A DNA stretch of 64,000 nucleotides from Hymenobacter aquaticus (GTDB lineage: Bacteria > Bacteroidota > Bacteroidia > Cytophagales > Hymenobacteraceae). How positions within the stretch are numbered: position 1 is the first letter of the stretch; each line of letters begins with the position of its first letter. A model generated the notes under the pieces. That model saw only the letters and a list, made by a program, of their open reading frames with translations, had not been told where the DNA came from and made no database searches. The stretch is from positions 1,054,001 to 1,118,000 of the forward strand of contig NZ_SRLC01000002.1 of NCBI RefSeq assembly GCF_004765605.1, in the 5' to 3' direction. Positions 24,456 to 32,764 of the stretch are shown in pieces. The position numbers and the translations under genes are program-made.

Positions 24456-25928
24456 TTAGCGGCTGCTGTAGTTGGGGGCTTCCCGGGTAATCTGTACGTC
24501 GTGGGGGTGACTCTCGCGCAGGCCGGCCCCGGTGATGCGCACCATCTGGGCCTGCTGCAAGTCTTCGATGCTGGCCGCGCCGCAGTAGCCCATGCCGGCC
24601 CGCAGGCCGCCGGCCAGCTGGTAGAGCACCTCACTGGCGGCGCCTTTGAACGGCACGCGGCCCACGATGCCCTCGGGCACGAGCTTCTTCACGTCGTCTT
24701 CGGCATCCTGGAAGTACCGGTCCTTGGAGCCGTCCTCCATGGCTTCGACCGAGCCCATGCCGCGGTACGACTTGTACTTGCGGCCCTCGTAGAGCGTCAC
24801 CTCGCCCGGGGCTTCCTCGGTGCCGGCCAGCAACGAGCCTACCATGATGGAAGACGCGCCGCCGGCCAGGGCCTTCACCGCGTCGCCGCTGAACTTCACG
24901 CCGCCGTCGGCAATGAGGGGGACGCCGGTGCCTTCGAGGCCCTTGGCGGCTTCCATCACGGCCGAGAGCTGGGGCACCCCGATACCGGCAATGATGCGGG
25001 TGGTGCAGATCGAGCCGGGCCCGACGCCCACCTTCACGGCATCGGCGCCGGCATCGGCCAGGGCGCGGGCCCCGGCGGCGGTGGCGACGTTGCCGGCAAT
25101 TACTTCCAGCTTAGGAAACCGGGCCTTGATGCTGCGCACCGCGTCGAGCACGCCTTTGCTGTGGCCGTGGGCCGTATCCACGCTGACCACGTCCACGCCG
25201 GCCTCGGCCAGGGCGGCCACGCGGTCCAGCAAATCGGGCGTGACGCCCACGGCGGCCCCGACGCGCAGGCGGCCGAACTCATCCTTGCAGGCGTTGGGGC
25301 TGCGGCGGCGCTTGCGAATGTCGCGGTAGGTGATGAGGCCCACCAGGCGGCCTTCGGTGTCCACCACGGGCAGCTTCTCCACTTTCGAGTCCTGGAGGAT
25401 TTCCTCGGCGTGGGCCAGCTCGGTGCCGGCGTTGGCCGTGACGAGCTTATCCTTGGTCATGACCTCGGCCACGGGGCGGTCCATGTCCTTTTCGAAGCGC
25501 AGGTCGCGGTTGGTGAGGATGCCCTTGAGGCGGCGCTGGCCGTCGACGATGGGGATACCGCCAATCTTGTTGTCGCGCATCAGGCGCTTGGCGTCGCCGA
25601 GGGAGGCGGTTTCCTCCAGGGTAAACGGGTCCAGGATCATCCCGCTCTCCGAGCGTTTCACGCGGCGCACCAACTCGGCCTGGGCCTTGATGCTCATGTT
25701 CTTGTGGATGATGCCGATGCCGCCTTCCTGGGCCATGGCAATGGCCATATCGGCTTCCGTGACGGTATCCATGGCGGCCGAGACGAACGGCAGCTTCAGG
25801 CGGATGTTGCGGGTAAGCTGGGAGCTGGTGTCCGCGTCGCGGGGCAGTACCTCCGAATAGGCAGGTAGCAGCAGGACGTCGTCGTAGGTAAGCGCCTCGA
25901 AGGCAATTTTGGGCAGCGCGTGGGCCAT
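24456..25928 (-). CDS. guaB: Inosine-5'-monophosphate dehydrogenase
   Basis: Oxidises IMP to XMP, the first committed step of GMP synthesis. The catalytic Cys is in GVGPGSICTTRI near residue 305, the mobile flap region has YRGMGSVEAM near 400, and the N-terminal LTYDDVLLLPAYSEVLPRD is standard. Two CBS domains lie at about 95-220. Length 490 aa is normal. A -7 box TAGATTTG at 25964-25971 and the terminator at 24392 define a single-gene unit. Confidence 0.97.
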   Translation of the reverse strand: MAHALPKIAFEALTYDDVLLLPAYSEVLPRDADTSSQLTRNIRLKLPFVSAAMDTVTEADMAIAMAQEGGIGIIHKNMSIKAQAELVRRVKRSESGMILDPFTLEETASLGDAKRLMRDNKIGGIPIVDGQRRLKGILTNRDLRFEKDMDRPVAEVMTKDKLVTANAGTELAHAEEILQDSKVEKLPVVDTEGRLVGLITYRDIRKRRRSPNACKDEFGRLRVGAAVGVTPDLLDRVAALAEAGVDVVSVDTAHGHSKGVLDAVRSIKARFPKLEVIAGNVATAAGARALADAGADAVKVGVGPGSICTTRIIAGIGVPQLSAVMEAAKGLEGTGVPLIADGGVKFSGDAVKALAGGASSIMVGSLLAGTEEAPGEVTLYEGRKYKSYRGMGSVEAMEDGSKDRYFQDAEDDVKKLVPEGIVGRVPFKGAASEVLYQLAGGLRAGMGYCGAASIEDLQQAQMVRITGAGLRESHPHDVQITREAPNYSSR

Positions 25929-25963
25929 GGCAATAAGATGATTAGGTTCCGCTTATTGCCAGG

Positions 25964-25971
25964 CAAATCTA
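25964..25971 (-). promoter_or_regulatory. Candidate guaB -7 box
   Basis: TAGATTTG on the minus strand, about 35 nt ahead of the ATG. From here to 26265 I see no gene; three short GTATAGG words occur at 26149-26178. Confidence 0.45.
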
Positions 25972-26270
25972 CGACGAATTTTTGGGTAAGTGGATGTTAA
26001 GGTTTGAATAACGGGGTAATTAAGGCTGTAAAGCTACAGCCCGAGTAAGGCTGCTATTGCTGCCTTCAGACCGGATACGGCAGGCAGATGCAAACCGCTA
26101 TTCATAGTTTTATCCTATAATTCAGCCTTTGTTACGATTTGCCGCGCCGTATAGGATCCGTATAGGCACTGTATAGGCACCCTTTACCCATTATTACGGC
26201 AGCAACTGGAAGAAATACCAAAAGCTGTTTTCGGCTAGGTAGGTAAGAAGTTCAGCCGAAACCCATGCCC

Positions 26271-26360
26271 GCTGTAGAGGCGCAACCTTGCGTTTTGTCG
26301 GCCGCGCCGTTCCAAACGACTGTCGTCCAACGCCGAGACGCAAGGTTGCGTCTCTACATC
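26271..26360. repeat. GTAGAGACGCAA palindromic element, copy after hrpB
   Basis: Starts GCTGTAGAGGCGCAACCTTGCG and ends GAGACGCAAGGTTGCGTCTC, then TACA; the inner hairpin GAGACGCAA/TTGCGTCTC is perfect. It begins 11 bp beyond the hrpB stop and may act as the transcript end. Related copies are at 42824-42926 and 42959-43000. Confidence 0.8.
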
Positions 26361-26371
26361 GTTCGGATGAC

Positions 26372-28906
26372 TTACCCCGGGCGTTTCTTGGTGCCGCGGG
26401 TGGCGGGGGCTTCCAGCGGGTTGTCGGGCCAATGGTGCTTGGGGTAGCGGCCCCGCAGGTCCTTGCGCACGTCGAAGTAGCCGGTGGTCCAGAAGCTGCG
26501 CAGGTCGCGGGTGACCTGCACCGGGCGGCGGGCCGGGGAGAGCAGGTGGAGCGTGAGGGGCACCCGGCCGAGGCCCACGGTGGGCGTATCGAGCAGGCCA
26601 AACACCTCCTGGAGGCGCACGGCCAGCACCGGGGCCTCGGGGTTGGAGTAGTCGAGGGTGATGCTGGAGCCGCTGGGCACGGGGCAGTGGGAGGGCGCCA
26701 GCCGGTTGAGCTCCTGCTGCTGCACCCAGCCGCCGGGCAGCCAGCTCAGCAGGGCCTCGCCCAGGGGCAGGCGGTTGACTTCGGCCAGGGTGCGCACCCC
26801 GTCCAGGTAGGGGCCCAGCCAGTCGGGCAGGGCGGCCAGCAGCGCGTCGTCCGACACGTCGGGCCACGCGTCGGGGGCCAGGTGGTGGGCAAAGGCCAGC
26901 CGCTCCCGCACCTGCTGGGCCTCATCGGACCAGGGCAGACGGGCCACGCCGCCCAGGCGCAGGCCCTCGAGCAGCGCCGCGGCCACGGCTTCGGGGCTAG
27001 GCTGGGCCAATGGGGTTTCGGAGAGCGTAACGGCCCCGAGGCGGCGGATCCGGCGGGCCACCACGCGGCCGGCGGCGGCATCCCAGCGCACTTCTTCCCG
27101 GGCCTCAATCAAGTCGGCGAAATGCTTTTCCAGCTCGTCGCGCTCGACGGGGGCGGCCAGGGCGGCCCGGGGCGCGTGGGGCGGACCATCGAGGTGGGCG
27201 ACGGCAAAAAAGGTAGTGCCCTGGCTGAAATGCTCGGCCGGCAGGGCGGCCCGCTGCCCCGTGATGAGGCGCACCCGCTCGGGCGTTTCGCGTTGGGCCA
27301 GGCGGTCGGGGTAGGCCAGGGCCGCCAGCAGGCCGGCGGCATCGGGCTCCAGGGCCGTGTCGCGCACGTGGGCGCGGTTGCGCAGCACGGCGGCGGCTTC
27401 GCGCACCCGGCGCACGGCCCCGGCATCGGGCACCAGGCCCGGCAGCGGGGCCCGGCCGGTGCTGAGGGCTTCCACCCGCAGGCGCAGGTCGGGCGGGGCG
27501 GGCGTGCCGTCGGGCAGGCGCAGGATGTCGCGCTCGGTGAGCAGGGCGGCCAGGGCGCAGGCTGTAGCGCCGTGGCCCACTTCCTTGCCCCGGATAACGA
27601 GGTGGCCCAGGCGCGGCACCAGGCCCAGGCCGGCCAGGGCGCGGCCGTGGGCGGTGGGCTGGCCTTCCGGGGTCAGCGCGCCCAGGCGCACGAGCAGCTC
27701 CCGGGCCTGGGCCAGGGCGGCGGCCGGTGGCGCGTCGAGCCAACGCAGGGAAGCCGGGTCGTGGGTGCCCCAGAGGGCCAGCTCCAGGGCCAGGCCGCTG
27801 AGGTCGGCGGTTAGGATTTCGGGCGGCAGGTGGTGGGGGCGCAGGGCGTGCTCGGCCTCGGTCCAGAGGCGGTAGCAGGTGCCGGGGCCCAGGCGGCCGG
27901 CCCGGCCCCGGCGCTGGTCGGCGGCGGCCTGGCTGACGGGCACCGTGGCCAGGGTCGTCAGGCCGGTGCGGGGCTCAAACTGCGGGACGCGGGCGTAGCC
28001 GCCATCCACCACAATCTGCACGCCCTCGATGGTGAGGCTGGTTTCGGCAATGCTGGTGGCCAGCACGATCTTGCGCCGGCCCCGGGGGGCGGGGCGCAGG
28101 GCGGCATCCTGTTGCTCGGCCGGCAATTCGCCGTGCAGCACGTGAATGTCGGTGGCGGCGGAAACGGCTCCGGCCAGCTTTTCGGCCGTGCGGCGCTGAT
28201 CGGCCAGGCCCGGCAGAAACACCAGTACGTCGCCCTCGGGGTGCTTGCTCAGCGCCTCGCGCACCAGGGCGGGCGTGAGGTCGGCCAGGCGCTCATTGGG
28301 CCGGCTACCGGCCGCCGCCACCCGGGCCGGCGACAAGTAGTGCGTCGAAACCGGGTGCATCAGGCCCGCGCTGCGCACCACCGGGGCTTGCAGCCAGGAG
28401 CCGAGGCGCTCGGCTTCCAGGGTGGCGCTCATAATGAGCAGGCGCAGATCGGGGCGCAGGACAGCCTGGGCATCCAGCGCCAGGGCCAGGCCCAGATCGG
28501 CTTGCAGGCTGCGTTCGTGAAACTCGTCGAAGAGCACGGCCGCCACGCCTTCTAGGGCGGGGTCGTCTTGCAGCATGCGGGTCAGAATGACCTCGGTGGC
28601 TACCTCAATGCGGGTCTGGGCCGACACCCGGCTTTCCAGCCGGACTCGGTAGCCGACGGTCTGCCCCACCGGCTCGCCCAGGATGCTGGCCATGCGGGCC
28701 GCCGCGGCCCGGGCCGCCAGCCGCCGGGGCTCCAGCACGATAATGCGGCCGGTGGGCGGCATCCAGTCGGCTTCGAGCAGGGCCAGGGGCACGACGGTGG
28801 TTTTGCCCGCGCCGGGCGGAGCCTGCAGCACGGCGCAGTTGGTGGCGGCCAGGGTAGCCAGCAGCTCGGGCAGAGCGGCGCAGATGGGAAGGTCGGGCAG
28901 GCGCAA
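26372..28906 (-). CDS. hrpB: ATP-dependent helicase HrpB
   Basis: DEAH-box helicase of the HrpB group, about 844 aa (E. coli HrpB is a little over 800). Walker A QAPPGAGKTTVVPLALL, DEAH-variant LFDEFHERSL, SAT motif III (LLIMSATLE) and motif VI QRRGRAGRLGPGTCYRLW are all present; the HrpB C-terminal region ends with basic residues. Biological role is poorly defined. Start: the only ATG in frame is at 29014, inside a dispersed repeat, giving a non-conserved extension. TTG at 28906 gives the conserved start RLPDLPICAALPELL and is preferred. Confidence 0.92.
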   Translation of the reverse strand: MRLPDLPICAALPELLATLAATNCAVLQAPPGAGKTTVVPLALLEADWMPPTGRIIVLEPRRLAARAAAARMASILGEPVGQTVGYRVRLESRVSAQTRIEVATEVILTRMLQDDPALEGVAAVLFDEFHERSLQADLGLALALDAQAVLRPDLRLLIMSATLEAERLGSWLQAPVVRSAGLMHPVSTHYLSPARVAAAGSRPNERLADLTPALVREALSKHPEGDVLVFLPGLADQRRTAEKLAGAVSAATDIHVLHGELPAEQQDAALRPAPRGRRKIVLATSIAETSLTIEGVQIVVDGGYARVPQFEPRTGLTTLATVPVSQAAADQRRGRAGRLGPGTCYRLWTEAEHALRPHHLPPEILTADLSGLALELALWGTHDPASLRWLDAPPAAALAQARELLVRLGALTPEGQPTAHGRALAGLGLVPRLGHLVIRGKEVGHGATACALAALLTERDILRLPDGTPAPPDLRLRVEALSTGRAPLPGLVPDAGAVRRVREAAAVLRNRAHVRDTALEPDAAGLLAALAYPDRLAQRETPERVRLITGQRAALPAEHFSQGTTFFAVAHLDGPPHAPRAALAAPVERDELEKHFADLIEAREEVRWDAAAGRVVARRIRRLGAVTLSETPLAQPSPEAVAAALLEGLRLGGVARLPWSDEAQQVRERLAFAHHLAPDAWPDVSDDALLAALPDWLGPYLDGVRTLAEVNRLPLGEALLSWLPGGWVQQQELNRLAPSHCPVPSGSSITLDYSNPEAPVLAVRLQEVFGLLDTPTVGLGRVPLTLHLLSPARRPVQVTRDLRSFWTTGYFDVRKDLRGRYPKHHWPDNPLEAPATRGTKKRPG

Positions 28907-28910
28907 GCGG

Positions 28911-29030
28911 GGAGGTGGTGAGGTGGTGAGTTTATGAAATGGTGAGGTGGTGAGTTTGATGTTCAGCTGGCGCCGCTCTGCGCATATGGCGCAACTGGAA
29001 CGACAACTCACCATTTCACCACCTCACCGG
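28911..29030. repeat. Palindromic intergenic element, copy 2 (GTGAGGTG arms, shared core inverted)
   Basis: Left side is made of repeated GAGGTGGTGAGTTT words; right side AACTCACCATTTCACC, then ACCTCACC, is the inverse. On the minus strand the core reads GAGTTGTCGTTCCAG, then GCGCC, then GCTGAACATCAAACTCACC, matching copy 1 at 17181-17234. It fills the gap between the hrpB start and the rhodanese stop. Confidence 0.8.
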
Positions 29031-29032
29031 AA

Positions 29033-29356
29033 TTAATACACCGGCACCTCCGGGTCGACGCGCACCGACCAAGCGTGGATGCCGCCGCGCAGGTTTAGTA
29101 GGTTGCTCAGGCCGTAGCGGTGCTGCAAAAAGGCCAGGGCCTGGGCCGAGCGCACGCCGTGGTGGCAGATGAGCACCACGGGCCGGTCGGTGGGTACTTC
29201 CTCCCAGCGCCGGGTCAGGTCGCCCAGGGGAATGAGCGCACTGCCCGCAATCTGGCAGTATTCGTATTCCATGGGCTCCCGCACATCGAGCAGGTGCAGG
29301 GCCTGGCCTTGCTGCAGGCGGGCGTGCAGGTCTTCGGGGGTGATGTCGGGCAGCAT
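29033..29356 (-). CDS. Rhodanese-like domain protein
   Basis: 107-aa single rhodanese domain. LLDVREPMEYEYCQIAGSAL near residue 22 is the CH2A-like opening, and the active-site loop ICHHGVRSAQALAFL near 63 holds the likely catalytic Cys followed by His-His-Gly. Such proteins carry persulfide sulfur for transfer; the acceptor is unknown. It lies upstream of hrpB on the same strand with the palindromic element between. Confidence 0.9.
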   Translation of the reverse strand: MLPDITPEDLHARLQQGQALHLLDVREPMEYEYCQIAGSALIPLGDLTRRWEEVPTDRPVVLICHHGVRSAQALAFLQHRYGLSNLLNLRGGIHAWSVRVDPEVPVY

Positions 29357-29410
29357 AGGCGGGAGCAGAGCAAAATTGTGATGAGCCCGTAAAATTAGCG
29401 GGTGTGTCGT

Positions 29411-29418
29411 TAGCTTTG
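29411..29418 (+). promoter_or_regulatory. Candidate -7 box for the PnuC-family gene
   Basis: TAGCTTTG on the plus strand, about 60 nt ahead of the TTG start. No TTTG at the usual -33 distance. Confidence 0.4.
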
Positions 29419-29479
29419 GCCGCGCCCCGGTTTGGCCGGGCCGTATTCTTCCCGGTTGTCGTCTTCTTAGCCTTCGTCG

Positions 29480-30106
29480 TTGCTACATTCCCTGTACGAG
29501 TTCTGGACTGCCGCCGCCGGCGGTACCCCATTGGAGTGGATTGCCGTCCTGACCGGGTTTGCCTGCGTGTGGCTGGCCGCCCGCGAGTCGATCTGGAACT
29601 TCCCGGTGGCTATGGTCAGCTGCGGCCTCTACGCGGTGGTGTATTACCGCAGCCAGCTCTACTCCGACAGCATGCTGCAGGGCTTTTTCATTTTGATCAG
29701 CGTGTATGGCTGGTACGAGTGGCTGTACGGCGGGGCCCGGCACACGGCCCTGCACGTGACGCGCACCCGCCGTTGGGAGTGGGTGGCCGTGGCGGCGGGC
29801 GTGGCCCTGTTTACCCTGGGCTTCGGCTACTATCTGCAACACAACACCGACGCCGCCCTGCCGCACTGGGACAGTTTCACGACGGCCGGCAGCATGGGCG
29901 CGCAGTACCTGCTCACGCGCAAGCGCCTGGAAAATTGGCTGATCTGGATTCTGGTCGACGCCATCTACGTGCCTATTCTGTGGTATAAGCAGCTTTACCC
30001 GACCAGCGGGCTGTATGCCGTGTACCTGGTGCTGGCCGCGTACGGCTACGTGGAGTGGCGCCGGGCCGCCCGCGCCGCGCAACTTTCCGCCCCTACGGCT
30101 GCCTGA
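29480..30106 (+). CDS. PnuC-family vitamin transporter (nicotinamide riboside or thiamin)
   Basis: 208-aa membrane protein with seven or so helices. Family motifs are WNFPVAMVSCGLYAVVYY near residue 40 and ILISVYGWYEWLYGG near 72, and GAQYLLTRKRLENWLIWI near 140. PnuC proteins move nicotinamide riboside by facilitated diffusion; the PnuT branch carries thiamin. The start is TTG (29480), because no ATG or GTG is in frame after the preceding stop. Its stop TGA shares a base with the ATG of the next gene (TGATG), so the two are translationally coupled. The TPP-riboswitch TonB gene 2.5 kb downstream makes thiamin a real option. Confidence 0.88.
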   Translation: MLHSLYEFWTAAAGGTPLEWIAVLTGFACVWLAARESIWNFPVAMVSCGLYAVVYYRSQLYSDSMLQGFFILISVYGWYEWLYGGARHTALHVTRTRRWEWVAVAAGVALFTLGFGYYLQHNTDAALPHWDSFTTAGSMGAQYLLTRKRLENWLIWILVDAIYVPILWYKQLYPTSGLYAVYLVLAAYGYVEWRRAARAAQLSAPTAA

Positions 30107-30660
30107 TGCTGCGCATTGCTCTCACCGGACCCGAATCGACGGGCAAGACCACGCTCAGCCGCCAGCTGGCCGCGCACTACCACACCACCTGGGCCCCGGA
30201 ATACGCCCGCGAGTACCTGGAAACGCACGGTGCCGGCTACACCCTGGCCGACCTGGAACTGATTGCCCGGGGGCAGGTAGCCAACGAGGAGGAAGCCGCC
30301 GCCCGCGCTACCCGCGTGGTGTTCTGCGACACCGACCTGCTGGTTATCAAGGTCTGGGCCGAGCATGCCTTCGGTGAGTGCCCCGAGTGGGTGAAGCAGC
30401 GCATTGCCCAGCAGCACTACGATTTGGTGCTGCTGCTGGGCGTGGACATTCCCTGGGAGGCCGACCCGCTGCGGGAGCACCCCCACCACCGGCAGTATTT
30501 CTACGGCATCTACCACGCCGAGCTGAGCGGGCAGATGTCGCGCTTCGCCGAAATCAGCGGTACGCCCGAGGAGCGCCTGGCCCAGGCCTGCTTTTTCGTG
30601 GATGCGCTGCTGGCCGAAAAATATCCCGCCGAACCGCTGCCCCGGCCCATGCGGCCGTAG
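30106..30660 (+). CDS. NadR-like P-loop kinase
   Basis: 184-aa ATPase of the NadR kinase-domain type (ribosylnicotinamide kinase). Walker A is RIALTGPESTGKTTLS at residue 3; WAPEYAREYLE near 34 and VFCDTDLLVIKVWAEHAFG near 75 (Walker B-like) are characteristic. The adenylyltransferase domain found in full-length NadR is absent. Paired with the upstream transporter by a TGATG overlap, it would trap the imported vitamin by phosphorylation. Substrate is probably nicotinamide riboside, with thiamin as an alternative. ATG 30106 is chosen over the longer 30055 reading. Confidence 0.85.
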   Translation: MLRIALTGPESTGKTTLSRQLAAHYHTTWAPEYAREYLETHGAGYTLADLELIARGQVANEEEAAARATRVVFCDTDLLVIKVWAEHAFGECPEWVKQRIAQQHYDLVLLLGVDIPWEADPLREHPHHRQYFYGIYHAELSGQMSRFAEISGTPEERLAQACFFVDALLAEKYPAEPLPRPMRP

Positions 30661-30695
30661 AACCGGGTTTGCCAACGTTAGCACCGCTTTCCTGT

Positions 30696-31583
30696 ATGAC
30701 TTATTCGCTCGAAAACGATTATTGCCGTGCCCAGGTGCACGCCCACGGGGCCGAGCTGGGCAGCTTTATCCGCAAAGACCTGCCCGAAGCCCCCGACCTG
30801 GAGTACATCTGGCCCGCCGACGCGGCCGTGTGGGGCCGGCACGCGCCGGTGCTGTTCCCGATAGTGGGCCGCCTGCCCCAGGATACGTATTTGCACCAGG
30901 GCCAGGAGTACTGCCTGCCCCAGCACGGCTTTGCCCGTGACCGGGAATTTGCGCTGGTGCACCAGACGGCGGAGGAGCTGACCTTCGAGCTGCGGGCCGA
31001 CGCGGCCAGCCGGGCCGTGTACCCGTTCGAGTTTGTGCTGCGCATCGGCTACCAGCTGCGCGGGGCCACGCTCACGGTGCGCTGGCACGTGCACAACCCC
31101 GACCCGGCCGCCGAGCTGCTGTTCAGCATCGGGGCCCACCCGGCCTTCCGCTGCCCGCTGATGCGGGAGGAAAAGTTCGAGGACTATTTCTTCCACTTCG
31201 ACCACCCCGTGACGCTGGAGCGCCACCTGCTGGATGGGGGCCTGCTCAACGGCCGCACCGCGCCGGTGCTGCACCAGGAAACCGAAATGCCCCTGACTTA
31301 CGACCTGTTTGCCCAGGACGCGCTAGTGTTTAAGCACTTCGACTTCACCCACCTGACGCTGCGCAGCTTCGCCTCCGACCGCACCGTGCGCCTGCGCTTC
31401 GACGGGTTTCCTTACCTGGGCCTCTGGACCAAAGGGCCCGGGGCCGAGTTTGTCTGCATCGAGCCCTGGCAGGGCATTGCGGGCAGCGTGGGCAGCCCCG
31501 TCGAGCTGGCGGATAAAGAGGGAATCTTGAGCTTAGCGCCAAACCAGCACTACCGCGCCGAGTACGCCATGACCATCGGGTAG
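30696..31583 (+). CDS. Aldose 1-epimerase-family protein
   Basis: 295-aa beta-sandwich sugar epimerase related to galactose mutarotase/YeaD. GAELGSFIRKD near residue 20, GRHAPVLFPIVGRLPQDTYL near 46, LPQHGFARDREF near 75 (first His), GAHPAFRCPL near 150 (second His) and the late FDGFPYLGLWTKGPGAEFVC with ESLGW-like IEPWQGIAGSV complete the set. ATG 30696 is preferred; an earlier in-frame start would run through the kinase gene. It starts 35 bp after that gene. Confidence 0.88.
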   Translation: MTYSLENDYCRAQVHAHGAELGSFIRKDLPEAPDLEYIWPADAAVWGRHAPVLFPIVGRLPQDTYLHQGQEYCLPQHGFARDREFALVHQTAEELTFELRADAASRAVYPFEFVLRIGYQLRGATLTVRWHVHNPDPAAELLFSIGAHPAFRCPLMREEKFEDYFFHFDHPVTLERHLLDGGLLNGRTAPVLHQETEMPLTYDLFAQDALVFKHFDFTHLTLRSFASDRTVRLRFDGFPYLGLWTKGPGAEFVCIEPWQGIAGSVGSPVELADKEGILSLAPNQHYRAEYAMTIG

Positions 31584-31585
31584 CC

Positions 31586-32017
31586 ATGCCGGCCCGCGTC
31601 CCGTCTCAACCCGTCGACATCCGCCCGATTTCGGCCCCGGATACCTACCCGCTACGCCACCAGGTGCTGTGGCCCGCCAAGCCCTACGCCTACGTGCGGG
31701 TCGAAAACGACGCGGCGGGGGCGCATTTCGGGGCTTTCGTGCACGGGCAGCTGGTGGCCGTAATTTCGCTGTTCGTGGAAGGAAGTGAAGCCCGGTTCCG
31801 CAAGTTTGCCACCTACCCGGCTTACCAGCGCCAGGGCATTGGCTCGGCGCTGCTGGGCCGGGTGCTGGAGGTGGCGCGGCAGCGCGGGGCCCGCCGCCTG
31901 GGGTGCGACGCCCGCCAGGAGGCCAGCGGCTTCTACCAGCGCTTCGGGATGGCAGCCGAGGGCCCGGTTTTTTACAAGGGCGACATTCCGTACCAGCGCA
32001 TGCGGCTGGCGCTGTAA
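31586..32017 (+). CDS. GNAT family N-acetyltransferase
   Basis: 143-aa GNAT protein. The acetyl-CoA-binding motif A is FATYPAYQRQGIGSALLGRV near residue 73, followed by LGCDARQEASGFYQRFGM, typical of small-molecule acetyltransferases of the ElaA/YjdJ sort. It begins 2 bp after the epimerase stop, so cotranscription and coupling are likely. Substrate unknown. Confidence 0.88.
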   Translation: MPARVPSQPVDIRPISAPDTYPLRHQVLWPAKPYAYVRVENDAAGAHFGAFVHGQLVAVISLFVEGSEARFRKFATYPAYQRQGIGSALLGRVLEVARQRGARRLGCDARQEASGFYQRFGMAAEGPVFYKGDIPYQRMRLAL

Positions 32018-32043
32018 GCTTCATCGGCTCCCGACAACCAAAA

Positions 32044-32113
32044 GCGGCCTTTTTGCTTTCCCGGCCCCGGTATCAGCCACGATGTACCAGGGGTGGGAAA
32101 GCAAAAAGGCCGC
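32044..32113. terminator. Perfect 19-bp inverted repeat between convergent genes
   Basis: GCGGCCTTTTTGCTTTCCC (32044-32062) and its exact inverse (32095-32113) flank a 32-nt loop. It separates the convergent GNAT and 80-aa genes. The T-tract is inside the stem, so it is unusual for an intrinsic terminator but probably ends transcription from both sides. Confidence 0.65.
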
Positions 32114-32141
32114 GGTGGCGCAGGCTCCGGGCCATAAGTGG

Positions 32142-32384
32142 TCAGAGCGTAAGCGTTTCCAGGGGGCGGGCCGGCGTGGTGGGGTGGCCGTAGTCGGGCT
32201 CCCAGTCGTTGATGGGCCGGGAGATGCCCGGGGGCAGGTCCAGGTCGGGCAGGCCGTCATCGAGCGGTTCGCCGCCGTCATCGTCGCCGTCGGAGTAGGG
32301 CGGCTGCTGGTAGCGGTGGCGCGGGGCCACGATGAAGTAGGCCAGGATGGCGAATACCACGAGAGTGTAGACGAGGCTGATCAT
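32142..32384 (-). CDS. Small membrane protein, 80 aa
   Basis: One N-terminal membrane helix (MISLVYTLVVFAILAYFIVA) followed by a short basic patch (PRHRYQQPP) and an acidic, Pro/Asp-rich tail (DGDDDGGEPLDDGLPDLDLP). Cytoplasmic or periplasmic tail, probably disordered. No family recognised. Confidence 0.6.
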   Translation of the reverse strand: MISLVYTLVVFAILAYFIVAPRHRYQQPPYSDGDDDGGEPLDDGLPDLDLPPGISRPINDWEPDYGHPTTPARPLETLTL

Positions 32385-32560
32385 GGCGGGAGAAAGAAAG
32401 CTAGAGGCGACGGGAAAAGCAGAGCAGGGCCGACGGGACGTGAAAAGCTAACGGAGCGTACCGGGTTGTTGTTTTCGGATGCCGTAATTTTTCGCCTACA
32501 CCCGGCGGCTAGCCTAATATACTTGATTTCCAGGCCAAAGTAAAGTCCGGCCACATCTGA

Positions 32561-32592
32561 TTTGGAACTCCCCGCCGGGCGCTCTAGCTTTG
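32561..32592 (+). promoter_or_regulatory. Promoter of the TPP-riboswitch transcript
   Basis: TTTG (32561-32564) and TAGCTTTG (32585-32592) match the Bacteroidota -33 and -7 boxes with a 20-nt gap. Transcription should begin near 32598, a few bases before the aptamer. Confidence 0.75.
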
Positions 32593-32603
32593 CAGCATAG
32601 TTT

Positions 32604-32690
32604 TAGGGGTGCCCTACCAGCGGCTTGCTGCCGTGGGGCTGAGATCATACCCATTGAACCTGCCCGGGTAATGCCGGCGAAGGGAACAAA
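32604..32690 (+). ncRNA. TPP riboswitch (THI element)
   Basis: Conserved aptamer signatures are present in order: AGGGGTGCCC at 32605, GGGGCTGAGATCATACCC near 32636, the invariant TTGAACCTGCCCGGGTAATG near 32655, and GCCGGCGAAGGGAAC at 32674-32687. Thiamin pyrophosphate binding should repress the downstream TonB receptor. The expression platform (32691-32764) holds a small CCCTGGCGCAGGG hairpin and then a T-rich stretch, so either termination or start-site masking is possible. Confidence 0.95.
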
Positions 32691-32764
32691 CGATCCGCGA
32701 GCGTGAAAACCCGTTGTGCCGACCCCTGGCGCAGGGCCCGTTCCATTTTTTCTTTTTTTCATCC

